From assembly GCF_039536745.1 (NCBI RefSeq), contig NZ_BAAAZE010000001.1, positions 248,001-312,000 on the forward strand: DNA of 64,000 bases, in the 5' to 3' direction. The stretch's first letter is position 1, and every line of letters begins with the position of its first letter. Shown here one piece after another: positions 45,525-54,014 of this stretch. The stretch is from Actimicrobium antarcticum (GTDB lineage Bacteria; Pseudomonadota; Gammaproteobacteria; Burkholderiales; Burkholderiaceae_D). The notes under the pieces are model-generated. The model was not told where the DNA came from. It did not search any database and was given only the letters and a program-made list of their open reading frames with translations. A program made the position numbers and the translations under genes.

Positions 45525-46782
45525 AGCGCAGGGCCTCGGCAGGTTTGACACGGGCCGCCCACCAGCTCGGGTACAGCGTCGCAAGAAAAGCCAGCACCAC
45601 GGCAACCGCACCGATGGTGGCGACATCCGGCCAGCGCAGGTCGGAAGGCAAGGCACTGATCAGGTAAATATCACGCGGCAGGAATTGCACGCCGAGCAGT
45701 CGTTCGATCACCGGCACGATGACATCGACATTGAGCGCCACCAGCACGCCGGCAGACACCCCGATCGCAGTACCAATCAGCCCCACCAGCGCGCCCTGAA
45801 TCATGAAAATTTTCATGATCGAGCGTGGTGACGCGCCGAGCGTGCGCAGGATAGCGATGTCGGCCTGCTTGTCGGTCACCGTCATCACCAGCGTCGATAC
45901 CAGGTTGAACGCGGCCACGGCGATGATCAGCGTAAGGATGATGAACATCATTCGCTTCTCGGTTTGCACTGCGGCAAACCAGGTTTTGTTTTGTTTGGAC
46001 CAGTCGCTGATGAGCACGTTGCCGGTCAGGATGCGCGACAGGTCACGCGCCACCAGCGGTGCCTGTTGCATGTCAGCGATGCGCAGGCGCACGCCACTTG
46101 GCGCATTCAGGCGGAACATTTTTTCGGCATCGTCGATATGCATGAAGGCCAGCGTCGAATCATATTCATAATGACCGGCCTCAAAAATTCCGACCACCGT
46201 GAAGGCTTTGTAGCGCGGCACCACGCCGGCCGGTGTGACCTGCCCTTCGGGCGCGACCAGCGTTACGCGGTCACCAATGCCGGCCTGCATGGCCCGGGCC
46301 AGTTCGCCGCCCAGCACGATATTGAACTCGCCCGAACGCAGGTCCGAGAACTTGCCTTGCCGGACTTGCGCCGCGACTTCGGAAACATTCGATTCCTGCT
46401 CAGGCAAGACCCCGCGCAGCACCACGCCACGCAAGACGCCATCACGGGTCATCATGGCCTGACCGGCAACATACGGTGCCGCGCCTTTGACTTCCTTGTT
46501 TTGCATGGCTTCCCTGGCGGTCGCCTGCCAGTCCGGCAATCCGGTTCCGGGCTCGAAGACTTCGATATGCGGCAGCACCGACAGCATCCGGTCGCGGACT
46601 TCTTTCTGGAAACCGTTCATCACCGACAGCACGACAATCAGCGCCGCAACGCCCAGCGCGATGCCAGCCATCGAAATCAACGAGATAAATGAAATGAAAC
46701 TGTTACGACCGCTACGTCGGCCGGCACGCGTATAGCGTATGCCGACCAGCCACTCGAACGGCAGATTTTTAAGAATACTCAA
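45517..46782 (-). CDS. lolC: Lipoprotein-releasing system transmembrane protein LolC/E
   Basis: The 421-residue permease starts with PFEWLVGIRYTRAGRRSGRNSFISFISL, typical of LolC/LolE. It has one N-terminal membrane segment, a large periplasmic domain, and three C-terminal segments (IAVAAFNLVSTLVMTV; GALVGLIGTAIGVSAGVLVAL; GAVAVVLAFLATLYPSW). As only one permease gene lies next to lolD, it probably works as a homodimer (LolF-type), as in many betaproteobacteria. The best ribosome binding site (CAGGAGCG) precedes a TTG at 46782; a GTG at 46818 without one would add 12 residues. Confidence 0.93.
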   Translation of the reverse strand: MSILKNLPFEWLVGIRYTRAGRRSGRNSFISFISLISMAGIALGVAALIVVLSVMNGFQKEVRDRMLSVLPHIEVFEPGTGLPDWQATAREAMQNKEVKGAAPYVAGQAMMTRDGVLRGVVLRGVLPEQESNVSEVAAQVRQGKFSDLRSGEFNIVLGGELARAMQAGIGDRVTLVAPEGQVTPAGVVPRYKAFTVVGIFEAGHYEYDSTLAFMHIDDAEKMFRLNAPSGVRLRIADMQQAPLVARDLSRILTGNVLISDWSKQNKTWFAAVQTEKRMMFIILTLIIAVAAFNLVSTLVMTVTDKQADIAILRTLGASPRSIMKIFMIQGALVGLIGTAIGVSAGVLVALNVDVIVPVIERLLGVQFLPRDIYLISALPSDLRWPDVATIGAVAVVLAFLATLYPSWWAARVKPAEALRYE

Positions 46783-46840
46783 TGGGGCGCTCCTGAATTC
46801 AGGAGCGAAGTTTGCCACACTATTGCCCTACAATCTGCGC

Positions 46841-47881
46841 ATGAGTCATCTCGATATCCTTCTCCCGTTTGCCCTTCCTCCCGTTGCCATGGGTCCCGAT
46901 CTGATACGCGCCATGCAGACACCTGCGCTGGCAGTGCTGCTGGCACGCAGCCAGGCGGCTGCTACGCAGCGCCACGATGCCTTTGCGCGGGCACTGCCAC
47001 ATGAACGCTGGCTGGCCCGTGCCATCGGACTTTCTCCGGACGACAGCCGCGATACCAGTGCACCGCTAGCGTTACAGGCTATGCACCAACGCGCAATCAC
47101 GCCGGAGTCCGGTGTGTGGTTCTTGTTGAATCCGGTGCATATCCACATCGCGCGGGACCACCTGGTGCTGACCGATCCGCGCAGACTGGCATTGTCCGAT
47201 GCCGATGCCCACACGCTATTTGCACTGGCCGCGCCGCTGTTCGAAGAAATTGGCCAGCAACTGGTCTATGGCGATGCCGGGACGTGGTTTCTTCGGGCAG
47301 ATGGCTGGAGCACGCTGCAAACCTCGACGCCAGACGCGACCTGCGGCCACAACATCGATATCTGGATGCCGAAAGGCCCGGCCGAACGCGACTGGCGCAA
47401 GGTACAGAATGAAATCCAGATGCACTGGCATGACAACGCCGTCAACCGTGCGCGCGAAAGCGTCGGCCTGAATCCGGTCAATTCGCTCTGGTTGTGGGGC
47501 GGAGCGCAAGCCGGACAGCGCATGACCACGACGGAGTACACAGCCGGGTTCAATCTTGGTAACTGGCGCAGTGACACGATGAAACACGGCGCCAATGCCA
47601 CTCTTGCCGACATCATCGCTACCCATACTCCCCGTGGCTTGCTGATGCTGGATGCGTTGATCGAACCGGCACTGGGTGAAGACCTGTCCGAATGGCTGTT
47701 GCGGTTCAATGAATTGGAAGCGACCTGGTTTGCGCCGCTGCTGCAGGCACTGAAAGACAAGTCGCTTACCTCGTGCCGGCTGATCCTGACGCATGGCAGC
47801 GCGATCAGGGAATACAGCGTGTCTCGCACCACGCTGCGCAAATTCTGGCTCAAGCCATCGCTGAAGGGATTGCTGCAATGA
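46841..47881 (+). CDS. RpfE-like / putative phosphoglycerate mutase-related protein
   Basis: The 346-residue soluble protein begins MSHLDILLPFALPP and contains the NSLWLWGGAQAG motif and a WHDNAVNRARESVGLNPVN segment. These are typical of the conserved proteobacterial family annotated as 'regulatory protein RpfE' or as related to cofactor-independent phosphoglycerate mutase, but the family has no established enzymatic role. It is divergent from lolC and overlaps recJ by four bases, the usual recJ neighbourhood in betaproteobacteria. The start at 46841 lacks a good ribosome binding site. Confidence 0.82.
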   Translation: MSHLDILLPFALPPVAMGPDLIRAMQTPALAVLLARSQAAATQRHDAFARALPHERWLARAIGLSPDDSRDTSAPLALQAMHQRAITPESGVWFLLNPVHIHIARDHLVLTDPRRLALSDADAHTLFALAAPLFEEIGQQLVYGDAGTWFLRADGWSTLQTSTPDATCGHNIDIWMPKGPAERDWRKVQNEIQMHWHDNAVNRARESVGLNPVNSLWLWGGAQAGQRMTTTEYTAGFNLGNWRSDTMKHGANATLADIIATHTPRGLLMLDALIEPALGEDLSEWLLRFNELEATWFAPLLQALKDKSLTSCRLILTHGSAIREYSVSRTTLRKFWLKPSLKGLLQ

Positions 47882-49572
47882 CCCGCCTCGCGATTCGCAA
47901 GGTGCCGATCCGGGACGCCGAGCGATTGATTCAGGGCGGCATACATCCGGTCATGGCAAGGCTCTACGTCGCGCGCGGCTTGCTGGATTTAAGCGAACTA
48001 TCGAGCGAACTGGCATCGATGATGGCGCCGTCCGGATTGCTGCACATCGACGCCGCTGCGGTGTTCCTGGCTGACGCCATTGCCGCCCGCAAAAAACTGG
48101 TCATCGTGGCCGATTACGACTGCGATGGCGCAACCGCCTGCGCGGTCGGACTGCGCGGCCTGCGCATGCTCGGCGCGCAAGTCGATTTCATCGTGCCGAA
48201 CCGGTTTGAATACGGCTACGGTCTGACACCCGAAATCGTCGCACTGGCGCAAGCCGAGAAAGCGCCGGACATCATCATCACCGTCGATAACGGCATCGCC
48301 AGTATCGACGGCGTGGCCGAAGCCAACCGGCGCGGTATCGATGTGGTGGTGACCGATCATCACCTGCCGGCAGATACCTTGCCGGCGGCGCGCGTGATCG
48401 TCAATCCGAACCAGCCCGAATGCGGTTTTTCGAGCAAGAACCTGGCTGGCGTCGGGGTGATGTTCTATGTGCTGCTGGCGTTGCGAGCCGAGATGCGCAA
48501 GCGCGGCCTGTTCGACCAGCAAAGCCAGCCGAAGCTGGATGTGCTGCTCGACCTGGTCGCGTTGGGCACGGTCGCCGACGTGGTCAAGCTCGATGCCAAT
48601 AACCGCATCCTGGTAGCGCAGGGACTCAAGCGCATGCGCGCCGGACGCATGCATGCCGGTGTCGCTGCGCTGTTCCGGGCAGCGGGACGGGAAGCGCGCA
48701 GTGCCACGCCATTCGACCTCGGATTTGCCGTCGGGCCACGCCTGAATGCGGCGGGTCGGCTGGCCGACATGGCACTTGGCATCGAATGCCTGACGACCGA
48801 CGACGAAGGTCGGGCGTGGGAGATCGCCCAGCAACTCGACAGCATCAATCGTGATCGGCGCGATATCGAAGCCGAGATGCAGGACACCGCACTGGCGCTG
48901 CTGGACAGCTTTAACCCGCAGGACAAATCCACCATCAGCGTGTTCGATGCGGGGTGGCATCAGGGCGTCATCGGTATCGTGGCATCCCGCCTGAAAGACA
49001 AGTTCTATCGGCCGACCATCACCTTTGCACCCGCTGGTGATGGCTGGATCAAGGGCTCGGGCCGCTCGATTCCGGGCTTCCATTTGCGCGATGCACTCGA
49101 TCTGGTGTCCAAGCACGCACCCACGCTGATCGACAAATTTGGTGGCCATGCGATGGCCGCCGGGCTATCGATCCGTGCCGAATCTTTCGACGCCTTTGCG
49201 CTTGCCTTCGAGGCAGTCGGCCGCAGCTGGCTGAGCCAGAACCAGCTTGAACGGGTGCTGGAAACCGATGGCTCGCTGGAAGACGCGTTTTTTACGACCC
49301 AGTTCATTGCACTGCTCGATACGCAGGTCTGGGGCCAGGGCTTCGCGCCGCCCGTGTTCTGCGACGAGTTCCGCGTCATCAGCCAGCGCATCCTGAAGGA
49401 GCGCCACTTGAAACTGCAACTGGAACGCAACGGCCAGCGCTTCGATGCAATCTGGTTCGGCCATACCGACGATCTCGGTAGCCGTGCGCGGGTCGCCTAT
49501 CGGCTCGATGCGAATGAATACAACGGCGTCACCAAAGTGCAATTGATGGTGGAGCACGCCGAAGTCATGTAA
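47878..49572 (+). CDS. recJ: Single-stranded-DNA-specific exonuclease RecJ
   Basis: The 564-residue protein has the DHH-superfamily motifs VIVADYDCDGATACAVGL, IITVDNGIA, VVTDHHLPADTLP and the LGTVADVVKL segment, followed by the DHHA1 region with FGGHAMAAGLSI. It degrades single-stranded DNA 5'-3' in recombination and mismatch repair. The ATG at 47878 overlaps the stop of the RpfE-like gene. In related genomes prfB normally follows; here 4.4 kb intervene. Confidence 0.97.
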   Translation: MTRLAIRKVPIRDAERLIQGGIHPVMARLYVARGLLDLSELSSELASMMAPSGLLHIDAAAVFLADAIAARKKLVIVADYDCDGATACAVGLRGLRMLGAQVDFIVPNRFEYGYGLTPEIVALAQAEKAPDIIITVDNGIASIDGVAEANRRGIDVVVTDHHLPADTLPAARVIVNPNQPECGFSSKNLAGVGVMFYVLLALRAEMRKRGLFDQQSQPKLDVLLDLVALGTVADVVKLDANNRILVAQGLKRMRAGRMHAGVAALFRAAGREARSATPFDLGFAVGPRLNAAGRLADMALGIECLTTDDEGRAWEIAQQLDSINRDRRDIEAEMQDTALALLDSFNPQDKSTISVFDAGWHQGVIGIVASRLKDKFYRPTITFAPAGDGWIKGSGRSIPGFHLRDALDLVSKHAPTLIDKFGGHAMAAGLSIRAESFDAFALAFEAVGRSWLSQNQLERVLETDGSLEDAFFTTQFIALLDTQVWGQGFAPPVFCDEFRVISQRILKERHLKLQLERNGQRFDAIWFGHTDDLGSRARVAYRLDANEYNGVTKVQLMVEHAEVM

Positions 49573-49604
49573 TCGCCGGCAACGTGCCAGGTAGCGCGCG
49601 GCAT

Positions 49605-49770
49605 GTTTTACGGAACCCTTAGACCAAAGCAGACCACGAAACATCAGGGGATAAGTGACTACGCGATGCAGGTAGTCCGATGCGGGAAGCGATATCCCAT
49701 GATGGCAAACACGCCAGGCAACTAGCGATTGCTTGTTTGCGTACGGTGATTTCTTTGGCGAGAATACAAA
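49605..49770 (+). promoter_or_regulatory. Duplicated leader of the first secreted-protein gene
   Basis: About 165 bp from TTTTACGG to the start codon align over their length with 51102-51253 upstream of the second gene, with scattered differences. It contains the hrp box and an untranslated leader of roughly 120 nt. Confidence 0.8.
49612..49640 (+). promoter_or_regulatory. HrpL-type hrp box upstream of the lyase-like gene
   Basis: GGAACC at 49612-49617, 16 bases, then CCACGAA at 49634-49640: a full match to the HrpL sigma-factor consensus GGAACC-N15/16-CCACNNA. It lies 130 bp before the start codon on the coding strand. Confidence 0.85.
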
Positions 49771-50874
49771 ATGGCAGACATCCGAATTCCGAGGTTAAGC
49801 AATCACGATGTCGTCTACAAAGCAGATGGCACACGCAAGGTCATCGACAATACGAACAAAGACCTTCAAGTCGAAGCGGGCGACATTATTTTTGACGCCA
49901 ATACCCACACAACCATGGTCGTCAACGCCAATGGTCGCGACGCGCTGGTAATCGGCGATCGTGGTCCTGGCAAAGCGACAGCGTCGACCGACGATGATTT
50001 TTCTGCAAGGGACCGTTCCTCCCTGAGCGCCTATTTCAAACGGCTGTTCAGCCAAGCCAGTGAAGGACAGCAACAGGCAATGTTCGAGCAGACGAACGCA
50101 ACGAATTCGTCGGGTGCTGACGCTGACAGTGGAATTTTGCCGGGCGGATCGGCATCCCAGTCTCAGTCTCAGTCTGGCGACATCCTTGATCCCGGCCAGA
50201 GCTGGCAGGTGGCAGCCCGCTCCGATTCGAACCCCGCCCAGTCCTCTGATGGCGATCCGCGTAGCGCTGACTATGCTGGTGACTCCGGGAACGCACGGAC
50301 TGCAGGAGAAGGCAGTACAAGCGGATCCGGGAAGCCGGGGCGCAGTACATTAGCGGTCAAGGGCAGCAAGTTTGGTCCCGACCATCACTACCGTGTCGTT
50401 AACGGCGTTGAAGAATTCAGTGTTGCCACAAGCGATCGCCAGCCGGGATTCTGGAATATGCCGCGCTCCGAAGGTGCATTTCTCGACGATAAGTTCACAA
50501 GCAATAATCCACATGCCTTCTCGGCGGACTACACGATCAAGTCAGGCAATGGATTTTGCATAGCGCAGGTTTTCAACGAATCATCAAACGGCCATCCTCA
50601 GCTCATGGTGATATACAAAGACGGCGCAATTGACGTGGGCGGCAAAAAGATACCGATGCGATTGGGTCAGCCATTCAATCTGGAAATCCGGCTCGGGGAT
50701 AATGGCACTCAGGTCTATGTCGACCACCAACTGGTCGCAGCGGCGCCACTGCAGCATCAGGGTGGAAGCAATTATTTCCGCTACGGCGCCTATCTTCAGG
50801 GGCGCAACAAGGCGGTTCCCGAATCTACCAGCGCAGTGGTTGATGTTTCTGGCGCGAACGTTCAGGCTGCCTGA
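49771..50874 (+). CDS. Putative HrpL-regulated exported protein with lectin / polysaccharide-lyase-like domain
   Basis: This 367-residue protein has no signal peptide. Residues 1-125 (MADIRIPRLSNHDVVYKADG onward) are almost the same as in the next gene; the first 70 look beta-rich, the rest helical with Gln-rich GQQQAM. A low-complexity Ser/Asp/Gly linker follows at about 125-195. Residues of about 200-355 form an alternating-strand domain resembling polysaccharide lyase family 7: RSE (232-234), AQVF (265-268) and YFRYGAYLQ (335-343) lie in the order of the family motifs RxE, QIH and YFKAGxYxQ. The QIH catalytic His is replaced by Phe, so it may bind rather than cleave, or belong to another jelly-roll family. 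The hrp box suggests type III export. Confidence 0.72.
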   Translation: MADIRIPRLSNHDVVYKADGTRKVIDNTNKDLQVEAGDIIFDANTHTTMVVNANGRDALVIGDRGPGKATASTDDDFSARDRSSLSAYFKRLFSQASEGQQQAMFEQTNATNSSGADADSGILPGGSASQSQSQSGDILDPGQSWQVAARSDSNPAQSSDGDPRSADYAGDSGNARTAGEGSTSGSGKPGRSTLAVKGSKFGPDHHYRVVNGVEEFSVATSDRQPGFWNMPRSEGAFLDDKFTSNNPHAFSADYTIKSGNGFCIAQVFNESSNGHPQLMVIYKDGAIDVGGKKIPMRLGQPFNLEIRLGDNGTQVYVDHQLVAAAPLQHQGGSNYFRYGAYLQGRNKAVPESTSAVVDVSGANVQAA

Positions 50875-51253
50875 TCGCTACTCCCTCACGCATGGAGTGA
50901 TCGACACTGCAGCACGCTGTCGGGTCCGCGAACTGGATGCCTTGCTGGTCACGAGTGCGCCACTCGTCGGGTTTACCTTTGTACTCGATCCCGCCAGCCC
51001 CGGCTGCCTGCACCAGACTATGCCTGAGCCAGTGCGGCAAACCAACGGCTCACTGGCAGTTGCGTTTCTACTAGTTGTTTCAGCCAGATAGCCCACACCA
51101 CTTTTTACGGAACCCTTATACCAAAGCAGACCACGCAACATTAGGTGGTAATTGACTACGCGATTCAGGTAGCCATATTCCATGGCGGCAAACGCGCCAA
51201 GTAAATAGCGATTGCCTGTTTGTGTGTGGTGGTTACATTAGCGAGATCTCAAC
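50875..51253. other. Spacer between the two paralogous secreted-protein genes
   Basis: 379 bp. The first 225 bp have no recognisable gene or repeat; a short minus-strand frame there has no family resemblance. The last 152 bp are the duplicated leader with its hrp box. No terminator is obvious. Confidence 0.6.
51109..51137 (+). promoter_or_regulatory. HrpL-type hrp box upstream of the transglycosylase-like gene
   Basis: GGAACC at 51109-51114, 16 bases, then CCACGCA at 51131-51137, again a full match to GGAACC-N16-CCACNNA. It is 116 bp before the start codon. Confidence 0.85.
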
Positions 51254-53770
51254 ATGGCAGACATCCGAATTCCGAGGCTCAGCAATTACGATGTCGTCTA
51301 CAAAGCAGATGGCACACGCACGGTCGTTAACAACACGAACCAAAACCTTCAAGTTGAAGCGGGCGATATTATTTTTGACGCCAAAACGCACACAACCATG
51401 GTCGTCAACGCCAATGGCACCAATGCCCTGGTGATTGGTGATGTCGGTCCTGACAGAACAACCGCGACGACTGACGACGATCTGAATATAAAAGATAGTT
51501 TTTCCGTGAATGCCTTTTTCAAGAGGTTGTTCGGACAAGCCAATCAGTCACAGCAACAGGCGATGATCAAGCAGGCAAAGGCAACGGAATCATCAGGTTC
51601 TGCCGCTGACCAGGGATTTTTACCGACCGACACGACGTTTCAGCAACAGCCTGGAGACATCGCGGATCCTGGCCAGGGCGGGCATCAAGCGGATTGCTCA
51701 GATCCGAATTGCGCCGAATGTACTGCGGCAGCGCCAGCCACCGGCAGCGCTCCCGGATCCAGCCATATGGAGCACACCAACGGACACGAGATTGGCGCGA
51801 TGAACCACGGCGAATCGAGCGGGCATAACGGTCATTCCTTTGGTGATTTACTAGATATCGACGAACAAACCGCTATTGCAGGAAAGATTTTTGGTGGCAA
51901 CGGCACGGGCTTTGTCGACAAGATGCGTCAATGGACCGTCGATAACCAATTCTTCAATCAGGGACAAAATGAAAAGGAAAGGGAAGCCGGAACCTATATG
52001 GCCACGAATATGGCGAGCAAATTCGCCGTCTTGAATCCGAATAATTTTGCCGATGAAGCCACTGCAAGTCGCGTCTATGGCGAGGCAAAAACGCTGGCCG
52101 TAAAAGGTGACGCAGCCGGCCTTGGCAAGCTGGTCGATCAGTACGGCGATCGCCACGGACTGACAAACGACGAACTGGTACAACTGTATAACGTCAATGA
52201 ACACGAGTATCTGCACCATATCAGCGGCGGCGCACCCGAAGGTTCGCTCGGTAGGGATCTGTTTAACAGTTGCCATGCATTTTCGTTATCCACGAGTGAC
52301 ATGAACAGCAATGACGGAATAAGTTCAGTTCAGGGAGGCTATAACGACAAAGGCCAATACCCGCAATGGGGTTGGTTCGAGGCGTCAAAGCGTGTTGCCG
52401 ATACGTTAGGTCTTGCAGATAAAAAAGGTAACGTCTACAGCGACAATGACCACGCTGTGGATCACTCTGCCGGTGGTAGCGATCACTCTGCCGGCAGTAG
52501 CGATCACTCTGCCGGCAGTAGCGATCACTCTGCCGGCAGTAGCGATTACTCTTCAGGTGGTAGCGATTACTCCGGCACAGGTAGCGATCATTCCCATGAC
52601 AACGCTAATGGCTCCGGAGATATTGGTGCTAGCCAAGCCGCACAGACGCTTCTGGACGATCCGTTATTCATGAATAACGGACAATACAGGACCTATACCC
52701 GCAAAGAATTGGAAGCACTGGCAGCAGATCCAGCGACAAGTGCCAAGACCAAAGCAGCGCTTGAATCCTTATTGAGCAACGATAGCCTCTACAACAGTAT
52801 CGAAACGGCCAATGACAGCAAGCTGGCATCCGCGTCCGACAGGGATGACGACATTATTTCAACCAACGATTTGACGGTATTCCTTGCTAACGGTGGCTCT
52901 GGCGCCGGAAGCATGACTTCTGCAGATGCTGCTAGGACGCTGCAGAACGATCCGTTATTCATGAATAACGGACAGTACCGAACCTATACCCGCAAGGAGT
53001 TGGAAGCGCTGGCAGCCGATCCAGCTACAAGTGCCGAGACGAAAGCAGCGCTTGACTACCTATTGCGCAACGATAGCTTCTATAACAGCATTGAAACGGC
53101 CAACGACAGCATGCTTCAGTCAGACGCAGATAAAAACGACGATATCATTTCGACCAATGACCTTACGACGTTCCTTGCCAATGGGGGAATGGGCAGTGGT
53201 GGCACGGGAGGTGGTACGGGAGGTGGTACGGGAGGTGGAACGGGAGGCAGCACAAGCGGCACTGGCAGCACCACCGGAGGCACCAAAACCGGCGGGGGAA
53301 CGCTCAACCTCTCTGCCAATCCTGCATTGCAACCTTACGCCGCTGCGATCGCGGCTGCATCCAAGGCCACCGGCATACCACCGGAAATCATCGGCGCGCA
53401 GATCTGGGCCGAATCGCGCGGCCGCATGTCGACCAGTACGACAAACGGCGATGGCTCCCAGGACGTCGGTCTGATGCAGATCAGCCAGGGCCGTCTGGCC
53501 AAGGATAATCTTTCACAGGATCAGAAGGATGCAATCAAAAAAGCCACCGGCAAGGACTGGTCGCAACTCGATGTCAGCAACCCGGCCGACAACATCATGG
53601 CGGGCGCTTTCCACCTGAAATATTTTATTGGACAGAACGGAGGCAATGTCGACGCAGGGCTGGCGGCATATGTCGGGCGCGATCCGAAGTACGTCGCCAA
53701 CATACAGACGTTCAGATCTCAACTTGAAAGAAACGTTGCGCTGTCAAACGATGCGGGCACTCCATTTTAG
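51254..53770 (+). CDS. Putative HrpL-regulated exported lytic transglycosylase with EF-hand-like repeats
   Basis: The 838-residue protein lacks a signal peptide. Its parts are: 1-125, the module shared with the previous gene; about 145-200, a Cys/His-rich segment (DCSDPNCAECTAA, HMEHTNGHEIGAMNHGESSG); about 200-395, an unrecognised domain; 403-444, six 7-residue DHSAGSS-type repeats; about 460-640, two 97-residue repeats with DPLFMNNGQYRTYTRKELEA and an EF-hand-like loop (DADKNDDIISTNDLTTF); about 643-683, a Gly/Thr linker; about 690-820, a lytic-transglycosylase (SLT) domain with catalytic E720 in GAQIWAESRG and QDVGLMQISQG. Such a domain behind a hrp box recalls type III helper transglycosylases like HrpH, and the ISTNDL repeats recall HrpF/NolX. 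Base composition is lower in GC than neighbours. Confidence 0.78.
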   Translation: MADIRIPRLSNYDVVYKADGTRTVVNNTNQNLQVEAGDIIFDAKTHTTMVVNANGTNALVIGDVGPDRTTATTDDDLNIKDSFSVNAFFKRLFGQANQSQQQAMIKQAKATESSGSAADQGFLPTDTTFQQQPGDIADPGQGGHQADCSDPNCAECTAAAPATGSAPGSSHMEHTNGHEIGAMNHGESSGHNGHSFGDLLDIDEQTAIAGKIFGGNGTGFVDKMRQWTVDNQFFNQGQNEKEREAGTYMATNMASKFAVLNPNNFADEATASRVYGEAKTLAVKGDAAGLGKLVDQYGDRHGLTNDELVQLYNVNEHEYLHHISGGAPEGSLGRDLFNSCHAFSLSTSDMNSNDGISSVQGGYNDKGQYPQWGWFEASKRVADTLGLADKKGNVYSDNDHAVDHSAGGSDHSAGSSDHSAGSSDHSAGSSDYSSGGSDYSGTGSDHSHDNANGSGDIGASQAAQTLLDDPLFMNNGQYRTYTRKELEALAADPATSAKTKAALESLLSNDSLYNSIETANDSKLASASDRDDDIISTNDLTVFLANGGSGAGSMTSADAARTLQNDPLFMNNGQYRTYTRKELEALAADPATSAETKAALDYLLRNDSFYNSIETANDSMLQSDADKNDDIISTNDLTTFLANGGMGSGGTGGGTGGGTGGGTGGSTSGTGSTTGGTKTGGGTLNLSANPALQPYAAAIAAASKATGIPPEIIGAQIWAESRGRMSTSTTNGDGSQDVGLMQISQGRLAKDNLSQDQKDAIKKATGKDWSQLDVSNPADNIMAGAFHLKYFIGQNGGNVDAGLAAYVGRDPKYVANIQTFRSQLERNVALSNDAGTPF
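52460..52585 (+). repeat. Six 21-bp tandem repeats encoding DHSAGSS-type heptads
   Basis: Units start at 52460, 52481, 52502, 52523, 52544 and 52565. The second to fourth are identical, and the last two have diverged to DYS. They lie in frame in the transglycosylase-like gene. Confidence 0.9.
52640..53187 (+). repeat. Two 291-bp in-frame repeats with EF-hand-like loops
   Basis: Equivalent GATCCGTTATTCATG stretches begin at 52658 and 52949, a period of exactly 97 codons. Most of each unit is conserved between the two copies, including the D-x-D/N-rich loop followed by IISTNDLT. Confidence 0.9.
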
Positions 53771-53973
53771 AAACCTGTTCCAATCCGTGCCATCTGTCTG
53801 AAAACGGCGGACTCATGACACGGCATAGCTGAAGCACTTGCCAGCTCGGCGGCTGATAACGTGGGCGCCGCCTCCTCGCCATGGCAATTCATCCGGGCCC
53901 GAATCGCCGTTTGATGTGGGCACGGTCGTTTTGAAAGGCGAGCCGTTACTGATAGAAGGCCCGGGTGGTCGCG

Positions 53974-54004
53974 TATAATTTTGTCTTTTCCCGCACAAGA
54001 CAAA
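53974..54004 (+). promoter_or_regulatory. Candidate prfB promoter -10 and adjacent hairpin
   Basis: TATAAT at 53974-53979 is followed by an 8-bp inverted repeat, TTTGTCTT (53980-53987) with AAGACAAA (53997-54004), and the prfB ATG 11 bp later. No strong -35 is seen. Confidence 0.5.
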
Positions 54005-54014
54005 AGACGACATC

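Noticed and set aside
49590..49644. Reverse-strand peptide (RGLLWxKGSVK) found in both leader regions, considered as a transposase remnant
   Set aside because: It is explained by the duplicated leader with the hrp box, and no further transposase-like sequence follows.
52460..52585. 21-bp repeats considered as a CRISPR array
   Set aside because: Units are contiguous without spacers and in frame within a coding gene.
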